Assembly (NCBI GenBank): GCA_018654745.1 | Contig: JABILA010000094.1 | Location: 1 to 64,000, forward strand | Direction of reading: 5' to 3' | Source of the DNA: Alphaproteobacteria bacterium | GTDB lineage: Bacteria; Pseudomonadota; Alphaproteobacteria; UBA2966 | DNA length: 64,000 bases | Shown: in pieces, positions 7,647 to 14,848 of the stretch | Layout of the letters: each line of letters starts with the position of its first letter | How positions within the stretch are numbered: the first letter of the stretch is position 1 | The notes under the pieces: model-generated | Database searches by the model: none | The model's input: the letters and a program-made list of their open reading frames with translations, nothing else | Told to the model about the DNA's origin: nothing | Program-made: the position numbers and the translations under genes

Positions 7647-8603
7647 ATGAAACGCACCATTTCCCTTATAGTTGCCACGGCCATCGCAGGTATCGCTTTC
7701 AGCGGAACCGCAATCGCCACAGCCCGGCTCAAAACCAGTGCTGTCGTGGACGGAACCACCATCCGTCTTGGCGATGTAATGGAAGGCGCCGGTGCGGCTT
7801 CAAAAGCCATCGTCTCGGAAGCACCTGAACCTGGCAAACGGCAAGTTATCCGGGTTGCCATGATCAAGGCCATTGCAGAAAAACATGGTGTAAAGTGGCA
7901 GGAAACAGCCATTCGGTCCCTCCCTGTATCCAGGGCCAGCCACATCGTTCCTCAAGAAGTTCTGATGTTAAGCATCAAGGACGCCATCGTTGCGCAAGGT
8001 GTATCCGAGGAAATAGCGGTGGCCTTGTTGAACACAAGTATCCGCCTTTACGTACCACGCGGTTCTGACGTTTCAGTTGCTGTCGACGACATCCAGTACA
8101 ATAAGGAACGCGGCACATTCAACGCCATGGTCCGGTCTCCGGCAGATGACAAGGATGGTGTCCGCAAGGAAATCCGCGGACGGGTCTACGCAGTTATGGA
8201 TGTTCCGGTTCTGAACCATCGTATTCCTGTTGGCCAAAAAATTACCGAAGGCGACGTAACCTGGACAGAAATGCGTGTAGACCGCGCCGGTCGCAATCTG
8301 GTCACCAACATTGCGGAGATCGTTGGCAAGGCACCAAAACGCAACTTGCGGCCAAATCGCCCCCTGAGAACAACTGACCTGCGTCGCCCGATTGTTATCG
8401 CAAAAGGTGCCTCCGTAACAATGGTCGTTTCCATTCCCGGCATGACTTTGTCCGTCACCGGCCGGGCATTGGAAGACGGTGGCCGTGGCGACACCATAGG
8501 TATCATGAACCCACAGACACATTCAGTTGTTGAAGGTGTTGTTGTCAGCCCAACGAGAGTTGACGTCCGCATGCGCCAAAACACATTAGCTTCACTGAAC
8601 TAG
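7647..8603 (+). CDS. flgA: FlgA, P-ring assembly chaperone
   Basis: A 318-residue protein with a Sec signal peptide (MKRTISLIVATAIAGIAF, cleavage near TAIA) and a C-terminal FlgA/SAF-like domain (DVPVLNHRIPVGQKITEGDV ... NRPLRTTDLRRPIVIAKG). FlgA is a periplasmic chaperone for FlgI polymerisation into the P ring. AAGGAGG precedes the ATG. It sits between flgG and flgH in the usual alphaproteobacterial order. The protein is longer than enterobacterial FlgA because of an extra N-terminal domain, as in other alphaproteobacteria. Confidence 0.93.
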   Translation: MKRTISLIVATAIAGIAFSGTAIATARLKTSAVVDGTTIRLGDVMEGAGAASKAIVSEAPEPGKRQVIRVAMIKAIAEKHGVKWQETAIRSLPVSRASHIVPQEVLMLSIKDAIVAQGVSEEIAVALLNTSIRLYVPRGSDVSVAVDDIQYNKERGTFNAMVRSPADDKDGVRKEIRGRVYAVMDVPVLNHRIPVGQKITEGDVTWTEMRVDRAGRNLVTNIAEIVGKAPKRNLRPNRPLRTTDLRRPIVIAKGASVTMVVSIPGMTLSVTGRALEDGGRGDTIGIMNPQTHSVVEGVVVSPTRVDVRMRQNTLASLN

Positions 8604-8639
8604 ACCTGACCTCAAACCAGAAAAAAACAGGTAAATCCA

Positions 8640-9404
8640 ATGTCTTCCACCAAATCAATCACAACGATTTCGCGCCTCGCCAGCATCGGCATTCTGGGTA
8701 TCGCCCTTAGCGCCTGTTCGGCAGTGGATCGCATCTCCGGCATCGGTGCCGAGCCAAAACTGGCTCCGATCACAAATCCTGTGAAGGCACCTGGTTATAC
8801 CAAAGTCAGTATGCCGATGCCGAAAGCTGAACGCCCATTGCCGATGGCAAACTCACTCTGGCGTCCAGGCTCACGCTCTTTTTTCAAGGATCAACGCGCG
8901 CAGCGAGTTGGTGACATCGTAACAGTGAATGTCGCCATCGCAGATACCGCAGAAATTGACAACACAACGACACGGACCCGATCCAACACCGAAGACGGTG
9001 ACATCACCAACCTGTTTGGTGTTGAGAACCAGCTCAACAAGGTATTGCCAGGCGCTGTAACCCCTTCAAGCATACTTAGCCTTGGGTCAGCCAGCAAAAG
9101 TACCGGCGTTGGTGAAGTTGAACGGTCAGAAAGCATTAATATGACGATTGCAGCCGTCGTCACTCAAATTCTGCCGAATGGTAACCTTGTTATCTGGGGT
9201 CACCAGGAAGTCAGGGTAAATTTTGAAGTTCGAGAATTGATGGTCGCTGGTGTTGTACGTCCGGAGGATATTTCCTCCAGCAACACTGTCGCCCACACCC
9301 AGATCGCCGAGGCTCGCATCGCCTACGGCGGGCGTGGACAGCTCACTGATGTGCAGCAACCACGTTATGGTCAACAAGTGCTGGATATCATCCTGCCCTT
9401 CTGA
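8640..9404 (+). CDS. flgH: FlgH, L-ring lipoprotein
   Basis: A 254-residue lipoprotein precursor with a lipobox LSAC and lipidated Cys at residue 26. The body shows FlgH motifs: NSLWRPGSRSFFKDQRAQRVGDIVTVNV, GEVERSESINMTIAAVVTQILPNGNLVIWGHQEVRVN and GRGQLTDVQQPRYGQQVLDIILPF. FlgH forms the outer-membrane L ring around the rod. It is last in the flgF-G-A-H operon and is followed by a strong terminator at 9432-9461. Confidence 0.96.
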   Translation: MSSTKSITTISRLASIGILGIALSACSAVDRISGIGAEPKLAPITNPVKAPGYTKVSMPMPKAERPLPMANSLWRPGSRSFFKDQRAQRVGDIVTVNVAIADTAEIDNTTTRTRSNTEDGDITNLFGVENQLNKVLPGAVTPSSILSLGSASKSTGVGEVERSESINMTIAAVVTQILPNGNLVIWGHQEVRVNFEVRELMVAGVVRPEDISSSNTVAHTQIAEARIAYGGRGQLTDVQQPRYGQQVLDIILPF

Positions 9405-9431
9405 CCGCATCTTAAGGCCCAAAAAACACTT

Positions 9432-9461
9432 AGGCCGGTCCAATGGACCGGCCTCTTTTTT
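9432..9461 (+). terminator. Rho-independent terminator after flgH
   Basis: AGGCCGGTCC-AAT-GGACCGGCCT (9432-9454) forms a perfect 10-bp stem followed by C and six T. It closes the flgF-flgH operon and faces the convergent dksA gene. Confidence 0.92.
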
Positions 9462-9508
9462 GTCGCCGCCCTGATCTAATCAGGCCAACAAAGTGTTTAA
9501 GCAGGTGA

Positions 9509-9925
9509 CTACTCGTCGCGATAAACGCGTTCTCTTTTTTCGTGACGCTCCTGAGCTTCAATACTCAGTGTTGCAATAGGCCGGGCCTCAAGACGCTGAA
9601 TGTTAATCGGCTCACCCAATTCATCACAATAACCATATGTCCCATCTTCAATTCGGGACAATGCCGCGTCGATCTTGGACAAAAGCTTGCGCTCCCGATC
9701 ACGCGTCCTCAGTTCAAGGGCTCGTTCGGATTCTGCTGACGCGCGGTCAGCAATATCCGGCTCCTGGATACTGTCTTCCTGAAGATGTTGAAGTGTTTGT
9801 GTACTCTCGCGAACCAGTTCTTCCCGCCATGCTTTCAGCTTGCGACGGAAATACTCCTGCATTTTTGCATTCATGAACGGTTCGTCTTCCGTGGGACGAT
9901 AACCTTTTGGAAGACGTGTAGCCAT
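9509..9925 (-). CDS. dksA: DksA/TraR-family RNA polymerase-binding regulator
   Basis: A 138-residue DksA-family protein. The coiled coil covers about residues 20-90 (ADRASAESERALELRTRDRE) and the C-terminal zinc-finger fold reads YGYCDELGEPINIQRLEARPIATLSIEAQERHE. Only the first of the four zinc Cys is present; the others are Leu, Ser and Ala, as is common in alphaproteobacterial DksA. It acts with ppGpp at the RNA polymerase secondary channel. The ATG at 9925 is preceded by a G-rich AGGA; a longer frame upstream is not supported. A GTTTCC/GGAAAC inverted repeat lies 34 bp upstream. Confidence 0.9.
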   Translation of the reverse strand: MATRLPKGYRPTEDEPFMNAKMQEYFRRKLKAWREELVRESTQTLQHLQEDSIQEPDIADRASAESERALELRTRDRERKLLSKIDAALSRIEDGTYGYCDELGEPINIQRLEARPIATLSIEAQERHEKRERVYRDE

Positions 9926-9958
9926 TCCTAACCCCCGAATTATAAAACTGCCAATTGG

Positions 9959-9983
9959 GTGTTTCCAATTTTGACGGAAACAC
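9959..9983. repeat. Inverted repeat upstream of dksA
   Basis: GTGTTTCC-AATTTTGAC-GGAAACAC is an 8-bp perfect stem with a 9-base loop. Its core GTTTCC-N9-GGAAAC with TTT(G/C)AC in the loop is the same as the first hairpin of the two elements at 25256 and 25410, so it may be a degenerate copy of that element or a shared operator. Confidence 0.5.
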
Positions 9984-10156
9984 TTGTGTGCGATCACCAA
10001 CAGGTTTTCACACGATTTACGTACCAGAACGGTTCCTACAGGAACACAATCGATCCAGTAATCGGCGCGGAGTATATGAATGCAGTCAAAGCTTCGCAAG
10101 ACCTGAACGAGGAATTTGCGAATCCATTACTAATTCATTGAAATAAAATCGGAAAT

Positions 10157-10573
10157 TTAGTCGTAATGACCCAGTTTAGCGAGCTCGACAGCCGCCCTGA
10201 CCTCAATTTCGTCAAGAACTGTGGCCAATCTTGAGTCATCAACCTGATCCCTTTGATCCCTGACGACCTGTACGAGTGACGTTAGTTTGTGCTTAGGGAT
10301 TGCCCCCATCAAGAGACCGAGGCGGATGTCGTCAAGGTGATCGAGCATATCTTCCGCTCGCATTATACCCTTGGAACGACCCGTCATGGCATCTGGCACT
10401 TCTTGCAGTGCCAATAGTGAATCAACCGATGTAACGGGCCCAGCGCTTACGGCCGAAGACGCAGGCGTGCTCTCCTCTGTCTTTTCAACAGAAAATTTTT
10501 CGTCCGAGCTTCCGGTCTTCTTGCCGGGTCGAGATGTTCCCGGGCGAACCGGACCACTTCCGGAAATTTTCAT
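10157..10573 (-). CDS. fliX: FliX, trans-acting regulator of FlbD and flagellar assembly
   Basis: A 138-residue protein starting MKISGSGPVRPG, a low-complexity Ser/Lys/Pro middle and a conserved C-terminal helical region (RAEDMLDHLDDIRLGLLMGAIPKHKLTSLVQVVRDQ ... LDEIEVRAAVELAKLGHYD). This matches alphaproteobacterial FliX, which couples completion of the early basal body to the sigma-54 activator FlbD. The ATG at 10573 is chosen because the family starts at MKxSG; a TTG 39 bases upstream also opens the frame. It is divergent from flgI. Its presence fits the sigma-54 promoters here. Confidence 0.88.
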   Translation of the reverse strand: MKISGSGPVRPGTSRPGKKTGSSDEKFSVEKTEESTPASSAVSAGPVTSVDSLLALQEVPDAMTGRSKGIMRAEDMLDHLDDIRLGLLMGAIPKHKLTSLVQVVRDQRDQVDDSRLATVLDEIEVRAAVELAKLGHYD

Positions 10574-10678
10574 CGAGCAGTTCCGCCCTTTCCCATTCTT
10601 GGGTTCAGCCAATGCATCATCATCGTTTTTCCTTAAGTTTTTGTAAATCAGGCTTTTTTGCGGCTCAACCCTGAATTA

Positions 10679-10707
10679 CGGCAAAAATTGCCCCGGCACC
10701 CCGGCAA
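10679..10707. promoter_or_regulatory. Candidate FlbD-type enhancer of flgI
   Basis: CGGCAA (10679-10684), TTGCC (10688-10692) and CCGGCAA (10701-10707) are clustered 93-121 bp upstream of the flgI sigma-54 promoter, the usual enhancer distance for sigma-54 activators. Confidence 0.5.
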
Positions 10708-10798
10708 TGCCTGCCCTGAAAGGTCAATTACACTAATCAATCCTACTGTTGTTACAATTTTATCGTTTAATATCAATTCATTAACTAGAAATCAAAAC

Positions 10799-10814
10799 TG
10801 GCATGACTTTCGCA
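10799..10814 (+). promoter_or_regulatory. Sigma-54 promoter of flgI-cheL-flbY
   Basis: TGGCATGACTTTCGCA has GG at 10800-10801, ten bases, then GC at 10812-10813. Transcription would begin near 10825. This excludes the in-frame upstream start at 10819 and supports a later flgI start. Confidence 0.72.
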
Positions 10815-10878
10815 TTATTTGTTGTGTGAAACCACACATCCAGCGCAAGAAAAGCGCTATACCGCGGAACACCAGACC

Positions 10879-12051
10879 ATGAAATACAGCAAATCAGACA
10901 TGAACACAGCACAAACAAACAATTCGACCAGCATTTTGCGCCGGACAGTGGCTGCAATCATGAGCGTGTCAATTATTGCCGGGCTTGCTGTCTCCCCTGC
11001 TTCCGCAACCTCAAGAATAAAAGATATTGCCGATTTTGAAGGCATCCGGGACAACCTTCTGGTGGGCTACGGGCTTGTTGTTGGCCTGAATGGCACGGGT
11101 GATGGTTTACGGAACGCGCCGTTCACCAAGCAAAGCCTCGAAGCCATGCTGGAACGTCTGGGCGTTAATACCCGCGGTACAACCCTGAACACCAAGAACG
11201 TTGCAGCTGTGATGATTTCTGCCAGCCTTCCAGCTTTCACCAAACAAGGTACCAGGATCGATATTACGGCCAGTACCCTCGGTGATTCCTCCAGTCTGCT
11301 AGGTGGCACTTTGTTAGCAACCCCGCTTCTTGGTGCAGACGGCGAAGTTTATGCGGTCGCACAAGGTGCCCTGGCCGTTGGTGGTTTTACCGCTCAAGGC
11401 GAAGGTGGATCCGTTACCAAGGGTGTTCCAACATCCGGTCGTATTCCAGCCGGCGCCATCATCGAACGCGAAGTTCCTTTCGATTTTGCCGGCATGACAC
11501 GGATGAATATTTCCTTGCGCAACCCTGATCTGACCACTGCCCTTCGCGTTTCCGAAGTTATCAATGCATTTCTCGGTCACCGGGCAACAAAAGCTCAAAA
11601 CCCGTCAACGATTGAACTTGTCGTTCCACCCGCACATTATAAAAATTTGGTTGCCCTGTTGACTAAAATTGAACAATTGAACGTAGAGCCCGATCAATCA
11701 GCCAAAGTCGTTGTTGACGAGCAAACCGGGATTATCGTTATGGGTGACAAGGTCCGTGTTAGTACAGTTGCTATCGCGCAGGGCAACCTGACAATCAGTG
11801 TCACAGAATCAGAACAAGTCTCTCAGCCAGGTGCATTTGCTCAGGCAGGCAATACAGAAAAAGTTGCCCGTACGGACATCGGTGCCGAAGTTGAAGGTAA
11901 CGACAAACTCACCGTGCTGAATGCTGGCGTCAGCCTGCAGCAGTTGGTGAACGGTCTGAATGCCCTGGGCATTGGTCCTCGCGACATGATCTCGATCTTG
12001 CAGTCGATTAAGACGGCCGGTGCCCTGCAAGCTGAAATCGTGACGATGTAG
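10879..12051 (+). CDS. flgI: FlgI, P-ring protein
   Basis: A FlgI of about 390 residues with a signal peptide (RRTVAAIMSVSIIAGLAV, cleavage near SPASA) and the mature start SRIKDIADFEGIRDNLLVGYGLVVGLNGTGDG that is diagnostic for FlgI. The end reads LNALGIGPRDMISILQSIKTAGALQAEI. FlgI forms the P ring in the peptidoglycan layer. The start is 10879 or 10900: the predicted sigma-54 transcription start rules out 10819, and neither candidate has a strong Shine-Dalgarno. It is first of a three-gene operon. Confidence 0.94.
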   Translation: MKYSKSDMNTAQTNNSTSILRRTVAAIMSVSIIAGLAVSPASATSRIKDIADFEGIRDNLLVGYGLVVGLNGTGDGLRNAPFTKQSLEAMLERLGVNTRGTTLNTKNVAAVMISASLPAFTKQGTRIDITASTLGDSSSLLGGTLLATPLLGADGEVYAVAQGALAVGGFTAQGEGGSVTKGVPTSGRIPAGAIIEREVPFDFAGMTRMNISLRNPDLTTALRVSEVINAFLGHRATKAQNPSTIELVVPPAHYKNLVALLTKIEQLNVEPDQSAKVVVDEQTGIIVMGDKVRVSTVAIAQGNLTISVTESEQVSQPGAFAQAGNTEKVARTDIGAEVEGNDKLTVLNAGVSLQQLVNGLNALGIGPRDMISILQSIKTAGALQAEIVTM

Positions 12052-12072
12052 GCCGGGATAAGGATCAGAACA

Positions 12073-12399
12073 ATGGAAATGCTCCCCTTCGACCCGTCAA
12101 TCGCAATGACACAGTCTGGTATCGATGGACTGAAAAAAGCCACAGACATGGCCGCCAACGCTATGTCAGACGAAAAAGCACGCAAGGCTGCACAGGAATT
12201 TGAAGCGGTCTTTTTGACCCAGATCCTCGAAACCATGTATGCCGGCATTGATCCCAACCCCATGTTTGGCGGTGGAAATGCCGAGAAGCTTTTCCGTTCA
12301 ATGATCAACGAAAAAACAGCACAGTCGATGGCAAAAAATGGCGGTATCGGATTAGCCGACGCTGTTTATTCTGAAATTATTCGCCTGCAGGAGATGTGA
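12073..12399 (+). CDS. cheL: CheL/FlgJ N-terminal-type rod-binding protein
   Basis: A 108-residue protein made only of the FlgJ rod-binding domain (ARKAAQEFEAVFLTQILETMYAGI ... GGGNAEKLFRSMINEKTAQSMAKNGGIGLADAVYSEI). It lacks the FlgJ peptidoglycan hydrolase domain. In alphaproteobacteria this short form is called CheL and follows flgI. It probably acts as the rod cap or rod assembly factor in the periplasm. The next gene starts just after its end, so the two are coupled. Confidence 0.9.
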   Translation: MEMLPFDPSIAMTQSGIDGLKKATDMAANAMSDEKARKAAQEFEAVFLTQILETMYAGIDPNPMFGGGNAEKLFRSMINEKTAQSMAKNGGIGLADAVYSEIIRLQEM

Positions 12400-12401
12400 G
12401 C

Positions 12402-12893
12402 ATGGAGACACAAACAGAAGTCACCGTAGCTGCCAGCCCGGAAGCTCAAGCCTATGCTGTTGCCAGAATAGATGAAGTTATTACTTTGTGTGGACATCTC
12501 GGGTCTGTCATTAGTCAAGAGATTGAGATTCTTGCCAAGCGACGTCCCAGCGAACTGAAGCCCCTGCTGGAAACAAAAAACCGGTTGACGGAAAAATATC
12601 AGGAAGAGATGTCAGCGATGCGTGAAAACCCGGACATGGTTCGCGCAGCCCCACCGGCTGAGATTGAGCGATTGAAAGATGCGACATTTTTGTTGCATGG
12701 AATTCTCGACGAATACCGGACAAGCCTGACCGCCGCGAAAACCGTTACCGAGAGGTTGGTTAAAGCGATCGGTGAAGAAGTTGCAGCCCTTCGTCAGCCT
12801 GTCAAACACTATGGCGCAAATGCCCAATATGCGCCGATGATAACACCGGCAACTCAGGGTACAGCTTCCATAGCCCTCAATCAGGTAATCTGA
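12402..12893 (+). CDS. FlbY/FlgN-like flagellar protein
   Basis: A 163-residue, largely helical protein (IDEVITLCGHLGSVISQEIEILAKRRPSELKPLLETKNRLTEKYQ). The pattern of an early Ile/Leu/Glu-rich helix with LLETKNRL resembles FlgN-type export chaperones. Its place after cheL is that of flbY in Caulobacter. The ATG at 12402 has GGAG eight bases upstream; the GTG at 12396 is too close to that site. No signal peptide is seen, so it is probably a cytoplasmic chaperone for hook-associated proteins (inference). Confidence 0.7.
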   Translation: METQTEVTVAASPEAQAYAVARIDEVITLCGHLGSVISQEIEILAKRRPSELKPLLETKNRLTEKYQEEMSAMRENPDMVRAAPPAEIERLKDATFLLHGILDEYRTSLTAAKTVTERLVKAIGEEVAALRQPVKHYGANAQYAPMITPATQGTASIALNQVI

Positions 12894-12931
12894 CAATACG
12901 TCAAGTCGTCGTTCTCGATGTCTGGAGGTCA

Positions 12932-13004
12932 GGCCGGATTGATCAACTCAATCCAGGCCCGAATTCTCCGTCCAGACCCAACAGTCTTACTGGTAGAGAT
13001 ACCA
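12932..13004. terminator. Two hairpins between convergent flagellar operons
   Basis: GGCCGGATTGA-TCAAC-TCAATCC(A)GGCC (12932-12959) and TGGTA-GAGA-TACCA (12991-13004) lie between the plus-strand flgI operon and the minus-strand FlaG-like gene. There is no T tract, but position and stem strength suggest termination in both directions. Confidence 0.5.
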
Positions 13005-13012
13005 CCAGAAAA

Positions 13013-13387
13013 CTAGCTGGATTTATCAAATACTTTGCCAGCCATATCACGGAACACTGTCATTTGACGCAGTGCTTCTTCCGTTGGCCATTGGCGAACA
13101 ACTTCCTGAGACGAACGGTTGAGGCCACGGTATACGTAGCGATTAACCTCGTCATTACGCATGATGCTCAAGCTGACTGAATCAGCTTTGGGAGCCGGAT
13201 TGTCATTTGCAGCAATGTCAACGCGTTCCTGTGCGCTGACACGTGTTGCATTTGGCTCCTGCACACGTTTTTGGGCGTCAGAACCCGCTACCTCTGCAGC
13301 AACCTGGTTTGCAGGCTGGGCGTTGGCTGTTGGGCCCTTGGACGAGAAATTCGGGACACTCGCAGGTCCGCTGATATTCTCAATCAT
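13013..13387 (-). CDS. FlaG-like flagellar protein
   Basis: A 124-residue protein with a disordered, Ala/Pro/Asn-rich N-terminal half and a C-terminal block, SIMRNDEVNRYVYRGLNRSS followed by QEVVRQWPTEEALRQMTVFRDMAG. The block resembles the FlaG signature of a short beta hairpin followed by VIRQIPxEE. FlaG proteins influence filament length. The ATG at 13387 is preceded by GAGGA; a longer upstream frame has no support. It is separated by 177 bp from the flaF gene upstream, so its own promoter is likely. FlaG identity is by motif only. Confidence 0.6.
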   Translation of the reverse strand: MIENISGPASVPNFSSKGPTANAQPANQVAAEVAGSDAQKRVQEPNATRVSAQERVDIAANDNPAPKADSVSLSIMRNDEVNRYVYRGLNRSSQEVVRQWPTEEALRQMTVFRDMAGKVFDKSS

Positions 13388-13564
13388 AGTCGCATCCTCT
13401 TTTTCTAAAGTTCGGCACGGAAAATCCGGCCATTTCCTCTTCTTGAGGTGGGTAAAACCCGTTATCCAGCAATCGGATACAAAGCAGTGGTAACGGGGGC
13501 ACAAATACTAAAATTACCAAACGTCTCGCACTTACGCGCCTGTCAGAGCGCGCTGGAATATTTA

Positions 13565-13915
13565 TCAGGAGGTGCCAGCGAGGCCTTCCATAATCGTTCT
13601 GTTGACCTTGATAAGCGGACCAACTTCAGCTTCGCTGCGCAGGACCTTGCTTGAATGACGGTCAACCCAGATAGCCAACGAAATCAATTTCGCCTTAAGA
13701 TCATCCGGCAACTGGTTATCATCTGCAGAAAGATCTGACTGCAAGGTCAGCCAAAGCCGCCTGTTCCAGTCCACGGACTTGTAAAAGTCCGGATCTATCG
13801 TCTCTTTCGCCCCGGCGGCCATAAGATCGCGGGTAACAAGTGCAAATAACCGGTATTCGGTATCCCGCGGACTCTCAGTCGTTCTCTGGGCTGTCTGATA
13901 GCTCTGAAGAGACAT
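13565..13915 (-). CDS. flaF: FlaF, flagellin export/regulatory protein (flbT-linked copy)
   Basis: A 116-residue FlaF with the family pattern TEYRLFALVTRDLM ... DWNRRLWLTLQSDL ... LKAKLISLAIWVDRHSSKVL ... VNRTIMEGL. In Caulobacter FlaF acts with flagellin for its translation and export, opposing FlbT. It overlaps the end of flbT by 41 bp. It is one of five flaF genes in this window and is most like the copy at 35485 beside the flagellins. It is probably the housekeeping copy because it is linked to flbT. Confidence 0.92.
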   Translation of the reverse strand: MSLQSYQTAQRTTESPRDTEYRLFALVTRDLMAAGAKETIDPDFYKSVDWNRRLWLTLQSDLSADDNQLPDDLKAKLISLAIWVDRHSSKVLRSEAEVGPLIKVNRTIMEGLAGTS

Positions 13916-14300
13916 AATCTAACCTTTCCTTCTCAAAGGGCAGTAACTTCCGGCAGTGAACGAGAGCAGCGTAATGCTCGCCTTTGTTCACGGCCTCAAT
14001 GACAGCAATGCAGTTCTGCAGTGCTTCTTCACCACGAATGACATTCATGAATTCGGTAATGCGTTTGGTGAATTCAGTGTGCCAATTGCTTTGGCTTTCT
14101 GGTTCCAGGTACATCATCATGACGGCGAAGTAGATCCGCTTGACGGGTGTGCTGGCATCTTCCGGCAACATCACGTCTTTTTCGCGCAGGATGGAGACCT
14201 GGTTCTGAATGATCAGGTTCGAGCGACGGTCACCGTTGACAACAACGGCACCATTGATGACGAATTTCTCACCTGGTTTCAGTGTTAGTTTCAGCGCCAT
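13875..14300 (-). CDS. flbT: FlbT, flagellin mRNA translation repressor
   Basis: A 141-residue FlbT with the conserved start LKLTLKPGEKFVINGAVVVNGDRRSNLIIQNQ and the IYFAVMMMYLEP segment. FlbT binds the 5' untranslated region of flagellin mRNA in Caulobacter and lowers its stability and translation until the hook is complete. A strong GGAGG precedes the ATG. It overlaps the small gene upstream (10 bp) and flaF downstream (41 bp), so all three are coupled. It is the only flbT here for seven flagellins. Confidence 0.95.
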   Translation of the reverse strand: MALKLTLKPGEKFVINGAVVVNGDRRSNLIIQNQVSILREKDVMLPEDASTPVKRIYFAVMMMYLEPESQSNWHTEFTKRITEFMNVIRGEEALQNCIAVIEAVNKGEHYAALVHCRKLLPFEKERLDYVSSELSDSPEND

Positions 14301-14536
14301 GATCTGTTCCTCCCCGGAATATTACGAACGGGTACAGGAACAAAAGCAGTCGCTGGTTGTTGATTGATAAATAATGAAGTGGCTAGTCGCGACAGTTGAA
14401 ACGCCATCCATGCTTTCGCAGCATTCAGGGTTCCAGTGACATTGCCCGAATTATCGACCGCACTTCCACTGACATAATACCAGGAGGTGGTCTTGGGGCT
14501 CACTATGTTGTCGCCGACGACATTCTTGGTCGACAT
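14291..14536 (-). CDS. Small protein of unknown function leading the flbT-flaF operon
   Basis: An 81-residue protein, not recognised. It has a Trp-Tyr-Tyr motif (TSWYYVSG), a Gly/Asn-rich turn (VDNSGNVTGT), a short amphipathic helix (AAKAWMAFQLSRLATSLF) and a basic, Arg/Pro-rich end. It has no signal peptide. Evidence that it is real: a strong GGAGAAGG before the ATG, a sigma-54 promoter 70 bp upstream, a flagellin-like leader, and an end that overlaps the flbT start. It may be a flagellin-synthesis regulator; no function is assigned. Confidence 0.7.
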   Translation of the reverse strand: MSTKNVVGDNIVSPKTTSWYYVSGSAVDNSGNVTGTLNAAKAWMAFQLSRLATSLFINQQPATAFVPVPVRNIPGRNRSWR

Positions 14537-14563
14537 TTGCCTTCTCCATTCTAGATTTCACCA

Positions 14564-14604
14564 AGCATTTTGCTCGGGGGGAATACCTTCCCGCACATAC
14601 CTTT
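14564..14604 (-). promoter_or_regulatory. Conserved leader RNA element, flbT operon copy
   Basis: The predicted 5' leader on the minus strand contains GGGAA-GGTA-TTCCC followed by CGAGCAAAATGCT. The flagellin leader at 34465-34504 has GGAAA-GAAA-TTTCC at the same place and the identical 13-base CGAGCAAAATGCT. The third stem pair changes from G-C to A-U, which supports a real RNA hairpin. It is a candidate FlbT binding site. Confidence 0.6.
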
Positions 14605-14619
14605 GCAACAGGCATGCCA
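14604..14619 (-). promoter_or_regulatory. Sigma-54 promoter of the flbT-flaF operon
   Basis: The minus strand reads TGGCATGCCTGTTGCA with GG and GC ten bases apart (CC at 14617-14618 and GC at 14605-14606 on plus). Transcription would start near 14593, giving a leader of about 57 bases before the 81-residue gene. Confidence 0.8.
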
Positions 14620-14709
14620 ATTTTGCCTATTTCAAGCCTTTGTTTTTAAAGAGATATTTTTGGAGAGAGTCGGTGTTTGGCAGATAATGCCGGGGCAATT
14701 ATTACCTAC

Positions 14710-14726
14710 CCGGCAATTGTTGCCGG
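14710..14726. promoter_or_regulatory. Palindromic FlbD-type enhancer of the flbT operon
   Basis: CCGGCAA-TTG-TTGCCGG is a perfect palindrome with a 3-base centre, about 95-110 bp upstream of the sigma-54 promoter. TGCCGGGGCAA (14689-14699) nearby adds further half-sites. It is the cleanest copy of the half-site seen upstream of five promoters. Confidence 0.6.
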
Positions 14727-14848
14727 TTTTGCGGGAACTTCTTGCCGGGCGGTGGAGTCTTGCAAAATTCCCTCAAATCACGCCACTTCCACGCAGGTAA
14801 AGTAGCGATTATAGCAGCCAACTCTGCCTTGTTTTCACCGGATCTTGA

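Noticed and set aside
9509..9925. Loss of zinc-finger Cys in DksA as a novelty
   Set aside because: Cys-poor DksA proteins are common in alphaproteobacteria, so this is expected.
10819..10878. Upstream start for flgI
   Set aside because: It precedes the transcription start predicted from the sigma-54 promoter at 10799 and lacks a ribosome site.
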